Source: PALSA-610 sp038213435 (GTDB lineage Bacteria > Actinomycetota > Acidimicrobiia > IMCC26256 > PALSA-610). From it: a stretch of DNA of 64,000 bases. The position numbers and the translations under genes are program-made. Under the pieces are notes generated by a model. It saw nothing but the letters and a program-made list of their open reading frames with translations, was not told the origin of the DNA and did not search any database. The DNA lies in NCBI GenBank assembly GCA_038213435.1, contig JBBQTI010000009.1, positions 1-64,000 of the forward strand. The letters run 5' to 3'. How positions within the stretch are numbered: the first letter of the stretch is position 1; each line of letters opens with the position of its first letter. Below, in pieces: positions 1-9,019 of this stretch.

Positions 1-796
1 CGGCAACGAGGGCTTCGTGCTCACCGGACCGACGGCCGGGTCGAGTCCACCGGCCGACCTCGGGATGGTGGTCGCGCGTCTTGACGTCCAGTCCGACGGG
101 ACACTCCGAGCGAAAGACTTCTTCGCGCCCCGGAATGCGCCCTCCGCTTCCGCGAAGAACCTCGATCTCAGCTCCGGCGGCCCCGTCGGCCTCCCCAACG
201 CGTACTTCGGGACCGCGCAGACCCCTCACCTCATGTTCGAGCACGGCAAGGACGGCTACGCGTACCTCCTGAACCGCGACAACCTCGGCGGCTACCGCCA
301 AGGCCCGGGGAACTCCGACGCGGTCGTCGCACGCCTCGGCCGGTTCGGCGGCGTATGGGGCAAGGCCGGCGTATGGCCCGGGCAAGGCGGCTACCTCTAT
401 GTCGTCACCGGCAACCCCACCGGCGGCACCGATTGGGTCAGCAGCGGCAAACTGCTCGTGTTCAAATACCACCTCGACACCAACGGAAAGCCGACGATCA
501 CCCTCGCAGGGACCAGCAGCGACGCATTCCCCTTCGGCTCGGGCTCACCCGTCGTCACGTCGAACGGGACAACCGCGGGCTCCGCGCTCGTATGGACGAT
601 CTGGCGGTCGCCTGAGCCGACTACGCAATCCGCAGAACTGCGCGCCTACCGACCCATTCCGCTGGGCGGCCGACCGATCCTGCAATGGAGTGCTCCCATC
701 GGGACCGCAACGAAGTTCTCCGTCCCGACCATCGACTCCAATCGCGTTTACGTCGCAAACCTCAGCGGCCTGGTGTTGGCCTTCGGCGCGTCGTAG
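1..796 (+). CDS. PQQ-like beta-propeller protein, C-terminal part
   Basis: The frame is open from base 2, so the true start lies left of the window; about 264 residues are visible, ending in TAG. The chain carries propeller-blade strands typical of PQQ/WD40-like repeats (YLLNRDNLGG, GVWGKAGVWPG, YLYVVTGNP, NRVYVANLSGLVLAFG). Such proteins usually act outside the cytoplasm as enzymes or binding scaffolds, but no catalytic or quinone-binding residue can be assigned from this part and the signal region is not in view. The stop is 71 bases before the preferred start of the aminotransferase gene, so co-transcription is possible but unproven. Confident in the fold, not in a function. Confidence 0.75.
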   Translation, partial: GNEGFVLTGPTAGSSPPADLGMVVARLDVQSDGTLRAKDFFAPRNAPSASAKNLDLSSGGPVGLPNAYFGTAQTPHLMFEHGKDGYAYLLNRDNLGGYRQGPGNSDAVVARLGRFGGVWGKAGVWPGQGGYLYVVTGNPTGGTDWVSSGKLLVFKYHLDTNGKPTITLAGTSSDAFPFGSGSPVVTSNGTTAGSALVWTIWRSPEPTTQSAELRAYRPIPLGGRPILQWSAPIGTATKFSVPTIDSNRVYVANLSGLVLAFGAS

Positions 797-867
797 CACT
801 CGTTTGGCTCGGACAAGCTTGATCGGCCTTGAATGGTGGGCGTGACGCGCACGAGCCGGGTGATCCG

Positions 868-2019
868 ATGATTCCCTTCAACCGGCCGTCGCTCGAGGGT
901 GCCGAGCTCGAGAACATGTTCGCCGCGGTCGCAGCCGGACATATCGCATCAAGCGGCCCCTTTTCCGCGCGCGTCACAGAATGCCTTCGGAGTGCCCTCG
1001 GAGCTTCGGATGTGTTGCTCACGTCCTCGTGCACCGACGCTCTGGAGCTCGCGGCGCTGATGCTCGATCTCGGACCCGACGACGTCGTGATCGTTCCGTC
1101 GTTCACCTTCGTATCGACCGCTCTGGCATTCGCGCGGACGGGAGCACGCATCCGGTTTGTCGACATCGAGCCCGAGACGCTCGGTGTCGATCCAGAGCGC
1201 GTGGCCGCGGCGTTGGATCACCGCGTACGGGCGGTGGTCGTCGTTCACTATGCCGGCATCGGTTGCGACATCGACGGCCTGCGGACTGCGCTGGCTGACA
1301 CGCCGGCCGTGCTCGTCGAGGACAACGCACACGGCTTGTTCGGCACATATCGCGGGAGCCCCCTGGGATCGTTCGGTCGATTCGCGACGCTCAGCTTCCA
1401 CGAGACCAAGAACTTCGTCTGCGGTGAGGGTGGGGCACTGGTGTTGAACGAGGAGGAGGACATCGAGAGGGCCCACGTCCTCCTCGACAAGGGTACGAAC
1501 CGCCGTTCGTTTCTTCGCGGCGAGGTCGACCAGTACACGTGGGTGGACACCGGTTCGTCGTTCGGCATGTCGGATCTGCTCGCTGCATTTCTGCTGGCAC
1601 AACTCGAAGCCAAAGAGATTGTGCTCCAAAAGCGGCAGGCGATCTTCGACAACTATTCGTCGTTGCTCGAGCCGTATGAGGACGAGCTCGGTATTCGGTG
1701 CATGCGCGTCCCCGACGATCGTCGACCCGCGTACCACATGTTCTATGTCCTGCTCCCTTCACACCAACTTCGTGACCTTGTACTCGAATCGCTCACGCGT
1801 GCAGGCGTACAAGCCGTGTTCCACTACGTGCCACTGCATTCGTCGCCTGCGGCCGCGCGGTTCTCGGATGCACCCGCGTACTGTCCCGTCACCGACGACA
1901 TCAGCTCGCGACTCGTCCGGCTGCCCTTCTACAACGCGCTGACCAAGGGAGACGTCGAGCACGTCGTCGACCAGTTCGTGCAAGCGGCCCGCACGGCGAT
2001 GGACATCGCGGATGTCTGA
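868..2019 (+). CDS. wecE: dTDP-4-amino-4,6-dideoxyhexose transaminase, WecE-like
   Basis: A DegT/DnrJ/EryC1/StrS-family PLP aminotransferase that converts a dTDP-4-keto-6-deoxyhexose to its 4-amino sugar, with glutamate as usual donor. The protein aligns along its whole length with E. coli WecE from memory: the start MIPFN, LLTSSCTDALE, VPSFTFVSTA, VHYAGI, VEDNAHG, the lysine motif SFHETKN (Lys181, the Schiff-base lysine, same number as in E. coli), KGTNR, YTWVDTGSS and VFHYVPLH. ATG868 is preferred over the upstream TTG829 because homology begins there. The gene overlaps the next by 8 bases, so the two are translationally coupled. Whether the product is the galacto (Fuc4N) or gluco (Qui4N) isomer cannot be read from sequence alone. 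Confidence 0.92.
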   Translation: MIPFNRPSLEGAELENMFAAVAAGHIASSGPFSARVTECLRSALGASDVLLTSSCTDALELAALMLDLGPDDVVIVPSFTFVSTALAFARTGARIRFVDIEPETLGVDPERVAAALDHRVRAVVVVHYAGIGCDIDGLRTALADTPAVLVEDNAHGLFGTYRGSPLGSFGRFATLSFHETKNFVCGEGGALVLNEEEDIERAHVLLDKGTNRRSFLRGEVDQYTWVDTGSSFGMSDLLAAFLLAQLEAKEIVLQKRQAIFDNYSSLLEPYEDELGIRCMRVPDDRRPAYHMFYVLLPSHQLRDLVLESLTRAGVQAVFHYVPLHSSPAAARFSDAPAYCPVTDDISSRLVRLPFYNALTKGDVEHVVDQFVQAARTAMDIADV

Positions 2020-2956
2020 AGGTGACCTCGCACCGGGCCTCAGCGTCGTGGTTCCCGTATACCGAGGCATGCTGACGCTCGAGGAGCTCCACCGTCGCCT
2101 CGACGCCGTCGTTCGTGCCGAGGGTTCGCGGTTCGAGATCATTTTCGTCGACGACGCGAGCCCGGACGACAGCTGGCGGGTCATCTGTGAGCTCGCGGCC
2201 ACCCACGCGAACGTGCACGGCATCAAACTGCTACGCAACTTCGGACAGCACGCCGCGTTGCTGGCGGGTCTTCGGTCCGCGCGTTATTCGGTGATGGTCA
2301 CCCTGGACGATGACCTGCAGAATCCTCCCGAGGAGATCCCACGGCTTCTGCGCGCACTGACGGACGAGATCGATGTCGTATACGGCGTTCCGACGGTCGT
2401 GCAGCAGAGCCTCTCGCGCCGTCTGGCCGGACAACTCGCCCGATGGTCGGTACGGATGGCCGTCGGAGACAACAGCGTGCACACTTTCACCTCGTTCCGA
2501 GCCTTCAGGACCGAGCTGCGTGGCGCGTTCGATGGGCCCCTCGGACCTTCGGTCAATCTCGACGTCCTGCTCTCGTGGGGGACGGCTCGCTTCACGGCGA
2601 TCGAAGTCGCGCAGGCACAACGTCAAACCGGGAAATCCAATTACGGCGTGCGACGGCTGGTGCGCTTCGCGCTCGACGTCTTCACCGGTTTCAGCACGTT
2701 TCCATTGCGGATCGCGACCCTGCTCGGCTTGGCAACCGCCGGGTTCGGCGTGGTGCTCCTCGGTTGGGTACTCGGTCGGCTCGTGATCACGGGCGAGAGT
2801 ACGACGGGCTTCCCGTTCCTCGCCTCCGCGCTGAGCATTTTTTCGGGCGTCCAGCTCCTGATGCTCGGCATCATCGGCGAATACATCGGCCGAATGCATT
2901 TCCGAGTGATGCGAAAACCGTCGTACGCGATCCGCTCGACCACCGACCGGCATTGA
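2012..2956 (+). CDS. Glycosyltransferase family 2, polyprenyl-phosphate type (ArnC/GtrB-like)
   Basis: Transfers a sugar from a nucleotide donor, most likely to undecaprenyl phosphate at the inner face of the membrane. The N-terminal GT-A domain shows VVVPVYRG, FVDDASPDDS and the metal and donor motif DDDLQNPPEE (residues 99-108). Two hydrophobic segments near residues 231-256 and 266-294 end in IGEYIGR, the usual C-terminal layout of ArnC, GtrB and DPM1-like enzymes. At 314 aa it has the family's normal length. It overlaps the aminotransferase gene by 8 bases, which suggests that it uses the amino sugar made by that enzyme; this is inference from context. Confidence 0.9.
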   Translation: MSEGDLAPGLSVVVPVYRGMLTLEELHRRLDAVVRAEGSRFEIIFVDDASPDDSWRVICELAATHANVHGIKLLRNFGQHAALLAGLRSARYSVMVTLDDDLQNPPEEIPRLLRALTDEIDVVYGVPTVVQQSLSRRLAGQLARWSVRMAVGDNSVHTFTSFRAFRTELRGAFDGPLGPSVNLDVLLSWGTARFTAIEVAQAQRQTGKSNYGVRRLVRFALDVFTGFSTFPLRIATLLGLATAGFGVVLLGWVLGRLVITGESTTGFPFLASALSIFSGVQLLMLGIIGEYIGRMHFRVMRKPSYAIRSTTDRH

Positions 2957-2989
2957 TATCACGCTGAAGTGACACCGCCGCGTCGAACC

Positions 2990-4885
2990 TCACGGCGGCG
3001 TTCCGGGTCTCACCGATATTGCGTACGGGCCGGCGCGTGTGATGACCGCGTCGTAATCGGTGAGAATCGCGCGCAGCGGCCCTGAGCCGTATCCCGCGAG
3101 CCACGCCGAGGTCCGCGATACGTCGCGGAGGATGCACACCCGCTCGTTGGCACCCTCGGCCGCCCTCAGTCGCGATAGGACCTCCTTTTGCTGCGCGTCG
3201 TCGAGGACTCCTGGCCAGTTCGCGAGGAGCCCGGTGGGCGGTGGCAGTCCCGAGAAGATGTAGAAGCTGTTGAGCCCCGGCGCGGAATAGAAGGTGTCGC
3301 ACTGCTCCCGCAGGGCTGCGGTGACCGTCCGAAGTACCCGGGCCCGCTCGGCGTCAACCCGAATGAGCGTCGCCCCGCGTAGACCGAGGACCGGCTGCGC
3401 GGTGTACGTGTTCCACGACGCGGGCGGCCACGAGCCGGCTGCGAGCACGAGGAGCACGCACAGCGATGCGGTGGCAACCGCGGTGTGTAAGGCGTTCATC
3501 TCGCGCCAGGACGCGAGCCGTTCCAGACCCGCGGCGACGGCGATCGTGCACGGCACCGTCATCGCGACCGTCGCCCACCCCACCTGCGCGCCCGCGACGG
3601 GATACGCGTGCAGGACCTGGAGTACGGCGAGCGGCACGAGGAATCGCAGCGCAAGCCGCACACTCGGACCGGCATCGGCGATGAACGCCAGCGCGGGCAG
3701 CACGACGATTGCGGGAAGCCAGCCGGCGAAATTCGTCGTCCGTTCGAGTGTTCCCAGACCGAGCAACCACAGTCCCGCCACCGCAAGCGCGGCATGCGGC
3801 CACCGGAAGTGCGCCAGCCAGCTCGGCGACCGGGAGTCGGGGCGTGCGACGGCGAGGAGGAGAACGGACAACGTCAGTACGATCACGACCCAGTTGACGC
3901 GTGCCGCTGCGGGAATGGTGAGCAGATCCACCTGCCGTAGCGGCTTGGTCACGACGCCTTCGAACAACGCCGGCGGGGACGTGCCCGAGAGCAGGGGCCA
4001 GCACACCGACGCGGCGGTCGTCAGGACTGCCCCGAGCGCTGCCAACCCGATGGCCCGCCGCGGGAGCGACACCGCGTCCAACGTCATCACCGCAACGAGT
4101 GCCAGCAACGACACGCTCACCATCGCCGCGAGCACTGCCGCCCATGCTTTCGAAAAGCTCTGGAAGATGAGGAAGAACGGCAGGACCACGGCCGCGACTG
4201 CCACCAGCATGCGAATCAACGGCGGCTGATCTCGATTTCCCACGACGAAGGCGAAGGCCAACGCGACACCGGCGAAGAGCCCGACGTTGACCTTGGTCAT
4301 CGTGACCGCGCCTACCGCGCCTCCCGCCACCAGCAGCGTGAGGTGTCTCGGTTCTACTGCGTAGCTCGAGAGGGCATAGGTGAGCACCGCCAGGATGAAC
4401 ACGATGAGCAACGCAGGATGCATCGGGCTGACGCTGAGGATGAGTATGACGAATGCGCCCACCTCACATAGCACGCTGGCGGGCAGACTCTTTGTCACGC
4501 GCCACACCGCGGCGGCGAAGACGCTCACAGACACGGCGGTGAACGCAAGTGCAAGAAGCCGACCGTTTTGCAATGTCGGCACTTGGCCGGTGAGCCGGTA
4601 GATGAGGCCGACGAACGAGTAATAGAAGGGCCCATAACCGGACCATGTATGTCTGTAGAGGCTGCCGTGATCGAGGAACTGCCTCAAGGAAACGACGAAC
4701 ATTCCCTCATCGTCATTACCGGCACTAATTGCGCCGGCACCCGATCCCCAGTGTATGAAGAGCGTTGGGAAAAAGGCCACCGAGAGCATCGCACTCGTGG
4801 CGCAGATCACGACGCCGGCGGTACGGGATCTCGGCGCAACCCGGCGACAACCCTCTGCTTCCGATTGGTCCTCTTCGGTATTCAC
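2990..4885 (-). CDS. Polytopic membrane protein, GT-C (family 39-like) glycosyltransferase candidate
   Basis: A large integral membrane protein of about 631 aa with around ten or more hydrophobic segments and a soluble C-terminal part. After the first segment comes NDDEGMFVVSLRQF, matching the acidic first-loop motif of GT-C enzymes, followed by WSGYGPFYY. Such enzymes take a sugar from a polyprenyl-phosphate carrier outside the membrane and pass it to an acceptor. GTG4885 is chosen because residues before it (frame open to 5083) are Arg/Ser-rich and lack homology-like character. It is convergent with the GT2 gene (33 bases between stops) and divergent from the methyltransferase, so it sits inside the glycan locus on the other strand. 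The acceptor is unknown. Confidence 0.7.
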   Translation of the reverse strand: MNTEEDQSEAEGCRRVAPRSRTAGVVICATSAMLSVAFFPTLFIHWGSGAGAISAGNDDEGMFVVSLRQFLDHGSLYRHTWSGYGPFYYSFVGLIYRLTGQVPTLQNGRLLALAFTAVSVSVFAAAVWRVTKSLPASVLCEVGAFVILILSVSPMHPALLIVFILAVLTYALSSYAVEPRHLTLLVAGGAVGAVTMTKVNVGLFAGVALAFAFVVGNRDQPPLIRMLVAVAAVVLPFFLIFQSFSKAWAAVLAAMVSVSLLALVAVMTLDAVSLPRRAIGLAALGAVLTTAASVCWPLLSGTSPPALFEGVVTKPLRQVDLLTIPAAARVNWVVIVLTLSVLLLAVARPDSRSPSWLAHFRWPHAALAVAGLWLLGLGTLERTTNFAGWLPAIVVLPALAFIADAGPSVRLALRFLVPLAVLQVLHAYPVAGAQVGWATVAMTVPCTIAVAAGLERLASWREMNALHTAVATASLCVLLVLAAGSWPPASWNTYTAQPVLGLRGATLIRVDAERARVLRTVTAALREQCDTFYSAPGLNSFYIFSGLPPPTGLLANWPGVLDDAQQKEVLSRLRAAEGANERVCILRDVSRTSAWLAGYGSGPLRAILTDYDAVITRAGPYAISVRPGTPP

Positions 4886-5131
4886 GCTCGAGCTCCGCGC
4901 CGCTGCACGATTCCAGGACCCGCCCGAGCCCGTAGTGCGAAGCCCATTCGGTGAGACTGTCAGGGAAGTTGAGAACACGCAAACACCCGCGGAGCAGGCA
5001 CGTCGCGCGCCGCGATGCATCGCATGGCAGTACTGATCGGCTGCCCGGTAGCGTGATTGTCGAGGCGCTCGCGGTTCGGGCAACGCGCGGGCACGCCGAC
5101 CAGCAATTGCACGTCCTGGGGTGGATCTGAA

Positions 5132-6022
5132 GTGCTCACAAAAGATTCAGCGGAGTTGGAGCGTCTCGGTCGGCTCGGTTGGCGGCCGGAGGTACTCGGA
5201 CCCCTCGTCGACGGAGTGCGCTTTGTCAACGATCGCATCGAGGTCGAGTACACAGAGGTCGGCCTGAAAACGCTCGGTCTCGACGGTGGCAAGGGCTACT
5301 GGTTCGATCACCGAGCACAGGAGGTAATCCACGCGCTTGCGAGCGCGACCCGGGAGAAGTCCGTCTGGGATGTGGGCGCGGGGACCGGTTCGATGTCCAC
5401 GCGACTCGCTCGCGCGGGCAAGGATGTCGTCGCCGTCGAGCCCCTGGCGGAAGGTGCGAAGGCGATCGCTCGACAAGGATGCGGCGCGGTCTTCTGCGGT
5501 TCGCTCGAACGGCTCAGGCTTCCGACCGGCAGCTTGCGCATCGTCGGCCTCTTCGACGTCATCGAGCACATACGAGATCCTCGAATCTTGATGATGGAGG
5601 TACATCGCGTGCTCGAGCCCGGTGGTATCGTCGCCCTCACGGTGCCTGCGATGCAGGCGTTGTGGAGCGAGGCAGACGAGGTGGCCGGTCACTATCGCAG
5701 ATACGGCCAGAAGGACCTCGACGCGTTCATGAAGGCATGCGGCTTCGATCGCGTGATGTCGCGATACCTCTTCGCCTCATTGTTCGTGCCCGCCGTGGTG
5801 AGCCGTGCGGCTCCGTATCGGTTGGGGCGACGTCGGCGCGCGGATGAGGCGACGAACGCGATCGCGAGGCAACTGACCCCGGGGCACATCGTCGATCGGG
5901 CGATGCGGGGAGTGCTGCAGGTCGAGCGCTTTGCCGCGCGGCGGTTTCGCTTTCCATTCGGGCTGAGCGTGATGGGGATCTACCGGCGTGATACGACTTC
6001 CATCGGGGGGCTCCGGCAATGA
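5132..6022 (+). CDS. Class I SAM-dependent methyltransferase
   Basis: A methyltransferase_11/23-type protein of 296 aa from GTG5132 (frame open to GTG5057, but the extra 25 residues look unlike the family). Motif I is VWDVGAGTGS (about residues 78-87), followed by the acidic VAVEP, then LFDVIEHIRDP and VLEPGGIVALTVPA, a pattern common in sugar and small-molecule methyltransferases. A second loop AGHYRRYG and the C-terminal hydrophobic stretch SRYLFASLFVPAVV hint at membrane proximity. Its stop overlaps the ACP start by four bases (ATGA at 6019-6022), opening a tightly coupled run to 9001. A role in O- or N-methylating the acylated amino sugar is inferred from context. Confidence 0.85.
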   Translation: MLTKDSAELERLGRLGWRPEVLGPLVDGVRFVNDRIEVEYTEVGLKTLGLDGGKGYWFDHRAQEVIHALASATREKSVWDVGAGTGSMSTRLARAGKDVVAVEPLAEGAKAIARQGCGAVFCGSLERLRLPTGSLRIVGLFDVIEHIRDPRILMMEVHRVLEPGGIVALTVPAMQALWSEADEVAGHYRRYGQKDLDAFMKACGFDRVMSRYLFASLFVPAVVSRAAPYRLGRRRRADEATNAIARQLTPGHIVDRAMRGVLQVERFAARRFRFPFGLSVMGIYRRDTTSIGGLRQ

Positions 6023-6321
6023 CCTTGCCATCGTCGCACGACGGCGTCCTGAGCATGGTGTACGAAGCGATTGCGCGGACGAACGAGGACCTCGATCCGG
6101 AGCTGAGGATCGAGGCGCGCCCGGACGAGATGCTGATGGGTCCCGGAGCGAAGCTCGACTCGCTCGGTTTCGTCTCGCTCATCCTGGAGATCGAAGCACT
6201 TGCCCACGAGCGACTTGGCGTCACGCTCGAGCTCGTGAACGACCGCGCCCTGTCTCAGGAGCGCAGCCCGTTTCGAACGCTCGAGAGTCTGGTCGCCTAT
6301 GTCGAAGCATCCATGGATTGA
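6019..6321 (+). CDS. Acyl carrier protein
   Basis: A 100-residue acidic helical protein with the phosphopantetheine attachment motif GAKLDSLGFVSL; Ser48 is the expected carrier serine. The rest (LILEIEALAHERLGV, then FRTLESLVAYVEASM) follows the ACP helix pattern. It starts with ATG overlapping the methyltransferase stop (ATGA) and ends six bases before the GTG of the reductase gene. Being embedded between a methyltransferase, a reductase, an AMP ligase and a GNAT enzyme, it is probably a dedicated carrier for one acyl group rather than the housekeeping AcpP. No phosphopantetheinyl transferase is seen nearby. Confidence 0.88.
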   Translation: MTLPSSHDGVLSMVYEAIARTNEDLDPELRIEARPDEMLMGPGAKLDSLGFVSLILEIEALAHERLGVTLELVNDRALSQERSPFRTLESLVAYVEASMD

Positions 6322-6327
6322 TCGTCC

Positions 6328-7032
6328 GTGACCGTGGACGACGCGCGCGTTGTTCTCGTCACCGGGACGCGGCGCGGACTCGGGCGCGGGCTCGCCGAGC
6401 ACTTTCTCGCGGGCGGGGCGTATGTCATCGGGTGCAGCCGGCGGCCGACCGACTTGGAATCGGCGCGCTACCGCCACCACGTGCTCGACGTCGGAGACGA
6501 GGTCGCGATGCTCGAGATGTTCGGCGAAACCCGCAACGAGTTCGGCCATCTCGACGTCCTGATCAACAACGCCGGTATCGCGTCGATGAACCTGGCCTTG
6601 CTCACGCCGACCGAGACGCTCGAGCGGATCCTCACGACGAACCTGACCGGCACGTTCATCGCCTGTCGAGAGGCGGCCAGGCTGATGCGCCGGCGTCGCG
6701 GGCGGATCGTCAACGTCGTGACCGTCGCAGTCCGGCTGCGCCTCGCCGGCGAGGCGGCATACATCGCGAGCAAGGCGGGTGTCGTCGCAATGACGGAGGT
6801 TCTCGCGCGAGAGCTCGCTCCGATGGGGATCACCGTCAACGCGGTCGGTCCCGCTCCAATCGACACGGACCTCATCCGGGGTGTACCCGACGCAACCATG
6901 GATGCGCTGTTGCAACGCCTGGTGCTGCCCCGGAAATCCACAGTTGCTGACGTGGCAAATGTCATCGACTTCTTCTTGAGCAAGGCCAGCGATGCCGTCA
7001 CCGCCCAAACCATCTATCTGGGCGGCGTATGA
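6328..7032 (+). CDS. Short-chain dehydrogenase/reductase (FabG-like)
   Basis: A 234-aa Rossmann-fold NAD(P)H oxidoreductase. Visible motifs are TGTRRGLGRG (cofactor loop), LINNAGIA and the active-site AYIASKAG with Tyr and Lys in place. The serine that normally precedes the Tyr by about 13 residues appears to be replaced: the stretch reads NVVTVAV where FabG has NVASVVG, so Thr may take the role. GTG6328 follows the ACP stop by six bases and the gene overlaps the ligase by four bases (ATGA). The neighbours suggest that it reduces a 3-oxoacyl group on the dedicated ACP; substrate is inference. Confidence 0.88.
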   Translation: MTVDDARVVLVTGTRRGLGRGLAEHFLAGGAYVIGCSRRPTDLESARYRHHVLDVGDEVAMLEMFGETRNEFGHLDVLINNAGIASMNLALLTPTETLERILTTNLTGTFIACREAARLMRRRRGRIVNVVTVAVRLRLAGEAAYIASKAGVVAMTEVLARELAPMGITVNAVGPAPIDTDLIRGVPDATMDALLQRLVLPRKSTVADVANVIDFFLSKASDAVTAQTIYLGGV

Positions 7033-8396
7033 TGCGCGCGGCCGACTTCTTCCGTGAGCGCTTCGCCGCCGGCGGCTCGTCGGAAGCGATCGTCGGTCCG
7101 GGCGGTTCGTGCAGCTACGAGGCCCTCACGGCGAGCGGGGCGCGCGCCGCGCATTGGCTCGAGTCTGCGTCGATCGAAGCCGGACAGGTTGTCGGATTCG
7201 CAGCGGACTATTCGGAGGCGGCGGTCGCGATGCTGTTCGCCTTGATCGCTCGCGACTGCATCGTGGTCCCCCTCTACGCGGCTACCCGGGCCGACATTTC
7301 CCAGCTCCTGCAGATCGCGCGGGTGCAGACCGTTGTCCGATGTGGTGCCGGGGACCGCTTCACAGCGAAGTCGACGGGAGTCGACGCCGAGCATGATCAC
7401 TATCGCGAGCTTCGACGCCGTCGACATCCGGGATTGGTTCTTTTCAGCTCTGGAACCGCCGGTCCACCGAAGGCGGCAGTTCACGACTTCGAATCACTCC
7501 TCGAGAAATTCCAGACCGGTCGGCCGCCGTACCGAACCATCAGTTTTCTCCTGTTCGACCATATTGGCGGCATCAACACCTTGTGCCACACACTCTCGAA
7601 CCAGGGTGCACTCATCGTGCCCGCCGGACGCGATCCCGACTCCGTCTGCGCGGCTATTGACGAACAGCGGGCCCAGCTTCTCCCGACGACGCCGACGTTT
7701 CTCAACCTGCTTCTTCTGTCGGAGGCCCATCGTCGGCACGACCTGCGCTCGTTGCAGCTCATCACCTACGGGACCGAGCCGATGTCGCAGACGACGCTGA
7801 CCCGGCTACACGCGCAGATGCCATCGGTCCGGCTGCTCCAAACGTATGGGCTCGCCGAGCTGGGCATTCTCCGGTCGCGATCGCGCGACGACGAATCGCT
7901 TTGGATGCGCGTCGGCGGAGAGGGGATCGAGACGCGTGTCATCGACGGACTGCTCGAGATTCGGACTCCTTCGGCCATGCTCGGCTATCTCAACGCGCCG
8001 AGTCCTTTCACAGAGGATGGATGGTTCATGACCGGAGATGCGGTCACGATCGACGGTGATTTCATTCGCGTGCTGGGCCGGCAAGGAGAGCTGGTAAACG
8101 TGGGCGGCGAGAAGGTGACTCCTTCGGAAGTAGAAGCGGTGATCGAGCAGGTTCCGCTCGTGCGCGCCGCGACGGTTTTCGGGCGCCCGAATCCGGTTCT
8201 CGGCAACATCGTCTGCGCCCGCGTTCAGGTCGCACCTGGCACCGACACCTCGCAGCTCAGGACCGACATCAAGCGACATTGCCGCCGCTTTCTCGGGCGC
8301 CACGAGGTTCCGATGCAGATCGATTTCGTGACCGGCGACCTTCACGGAGAGAGGTTCAAGAAGGTACGGACGCAGAGTCAAAGCACAGAACGATGA
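7029..8396 (+). CDS. AMP-dependent acyl-ACP/acyl-CoA ligase
   Basis: An ANL-superfamily adenylating enzyme of 455 aa. It has the phosphate loop LFSSGTAGPPKAAVH (about residues 137-151), YGLAELG, the TGDAV motif, GGEKVTPSEVE in the mobile C-terminal lid, and Lys residues in GERFKKVR at the position of the A10 catalytic lysine. It is somewhat shorter than typical acyl-CoA synthetases (500-550 aa), as is common for ligases that load carrier proteins. It overlaps the reductase gene (ATGA) and the GNAT gene (ATGA). Likely role: activate a carboxylic acid and load it on the adjacent ACP. The acid cannot be predicted. Confidence 0.88.
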   Translation: MMRAADFFRERFAAGGSSEAIVGPGGSCSYEALTASGARAAHWLESASIEAGQVVGFAADYSEAAVAMLFALIARDCIVVPLYAATRADISQLLQIARVQTVVRCGAGDRFTAKSTGVDAEHDHYRELRRRRHPGLVLFSSGTAGPPKAAVHDFESLLEKFQTGRPPYRTISFLLFDHIGGINTLCHTLSNQGALIVPAGRDPDSVCAAIDEQRAQLLPTTPTFLNLLLLSEAHRRHDLRSLQLITYGTEPMSQTTLTRLHAQMPSVRLLQTYGLAELGILRSRSRDDESLWMRVGGEGIETRVIDGLLEIRTPSAMLGYLNAPSPFTEDGWFMTGDAVTIDGDFIRVLGRQGELVNVGGEKVTPSEVEAVIEQVPLVRAATVFGRPNPVLGNIVCARVQVAPGTDTSQLRTDIKRHCRRFLGRHEVPMQIDFVTGDLHGERFKKVRTQSQSTER

Positions 8397-9001
8397 TGAT
8401 CACCGATCGGGTCGTGGTCAGCGCGATCGAGCCCGAAGACATTCCGACCATCGTTCGTTGGCGCAACGCGCCGGAGATCTATGCCGGGTTCGTCGAGTAC
8501 GAGCCTCTCAACACTGTCGGTCAGCGAATGTTCTTGGAGCGTCTGGCGCAGGACAAGACGCGCCGCCTCTGGCTGATCAGTGTCCGGGACAGTAGCAATC
8601 GAGCACCGTACGAAAAGAAGAACCGGCCCACACCCGATGCCATCCCGATCGGGACGATCGGTCTCATCGACATCGACCTGCGCAACCGGCGCTGCGAGCT
8701 CGGGCCGCTCTTTGTCGGCGATCACAACTACCGGCGATTCGACATCGTCGCCGACGCCGAGTTGCTCGTGCTGGGCCACTGTTTCAATCACCTCGGGCTT
8801 CACAAGGTGTATGCGTATGTGACTGACTCGAACCGACGGGTCGTACGACTGCACACCTCGTTGGGCTTCGAGGAGGAAGCACTCCTGCGGGAACACACCT
8901 TCGGTGGCGGCAGCTTCGGGGATCTTCATGTGCTGTCGATGCTTCAGCACGAATACGCGCGTCGATATCCGACGTCCGCCTCGCCGACCCCGGACAAATG
9001 A
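8393..9001 (+). CDS. GNAT-family N-acyltransferase
   Basis: A GCN5-related acyltransferase of 202 aa. The fold is visible from the N-terminal IEPEDIPTIVRWRN (RimJ/PseH-like) through IGTIGLIDIDLRNRRCELGP to the C-terminal helix-strand VTDSNRRVVRLHTSLGF. ATG8393 is chosen because it overlaps the ligase stop (ATGATGA) and homology starts there; an in-frame extension to 8279 would lie inside the ligase gene. As the last member of the coupled run, it probably moves the acyl group from the ACP onto the amino group of the sugar made by the WecE-like enzyme, as PseH-type GNATs do with acetyl-CoA. This is inference; a protein N-acetyltransferase is the alternative. Confidence 0.82.
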   Translation: MMITDRVVVSAIEPEDIPTIVRWRNAPEIYAGFVEYEPLNTVGQRMFLERLAQDKTRRLWLISVRDSSNRAPYEKKNRPTPDAIPIGTIGLIDIDLRNRRCELGPLFVGDHNYRRFDIVADAELLVLGHCFNHLGLHKVYAYVTDSNRRVVRLHTSLGFEEEALLREHTFGGGSFGDLHVLSMLQHEYARRYPTSASPTPDK

Positions 9002-9019
9002 AGGTCACCGGCGCTCAAC

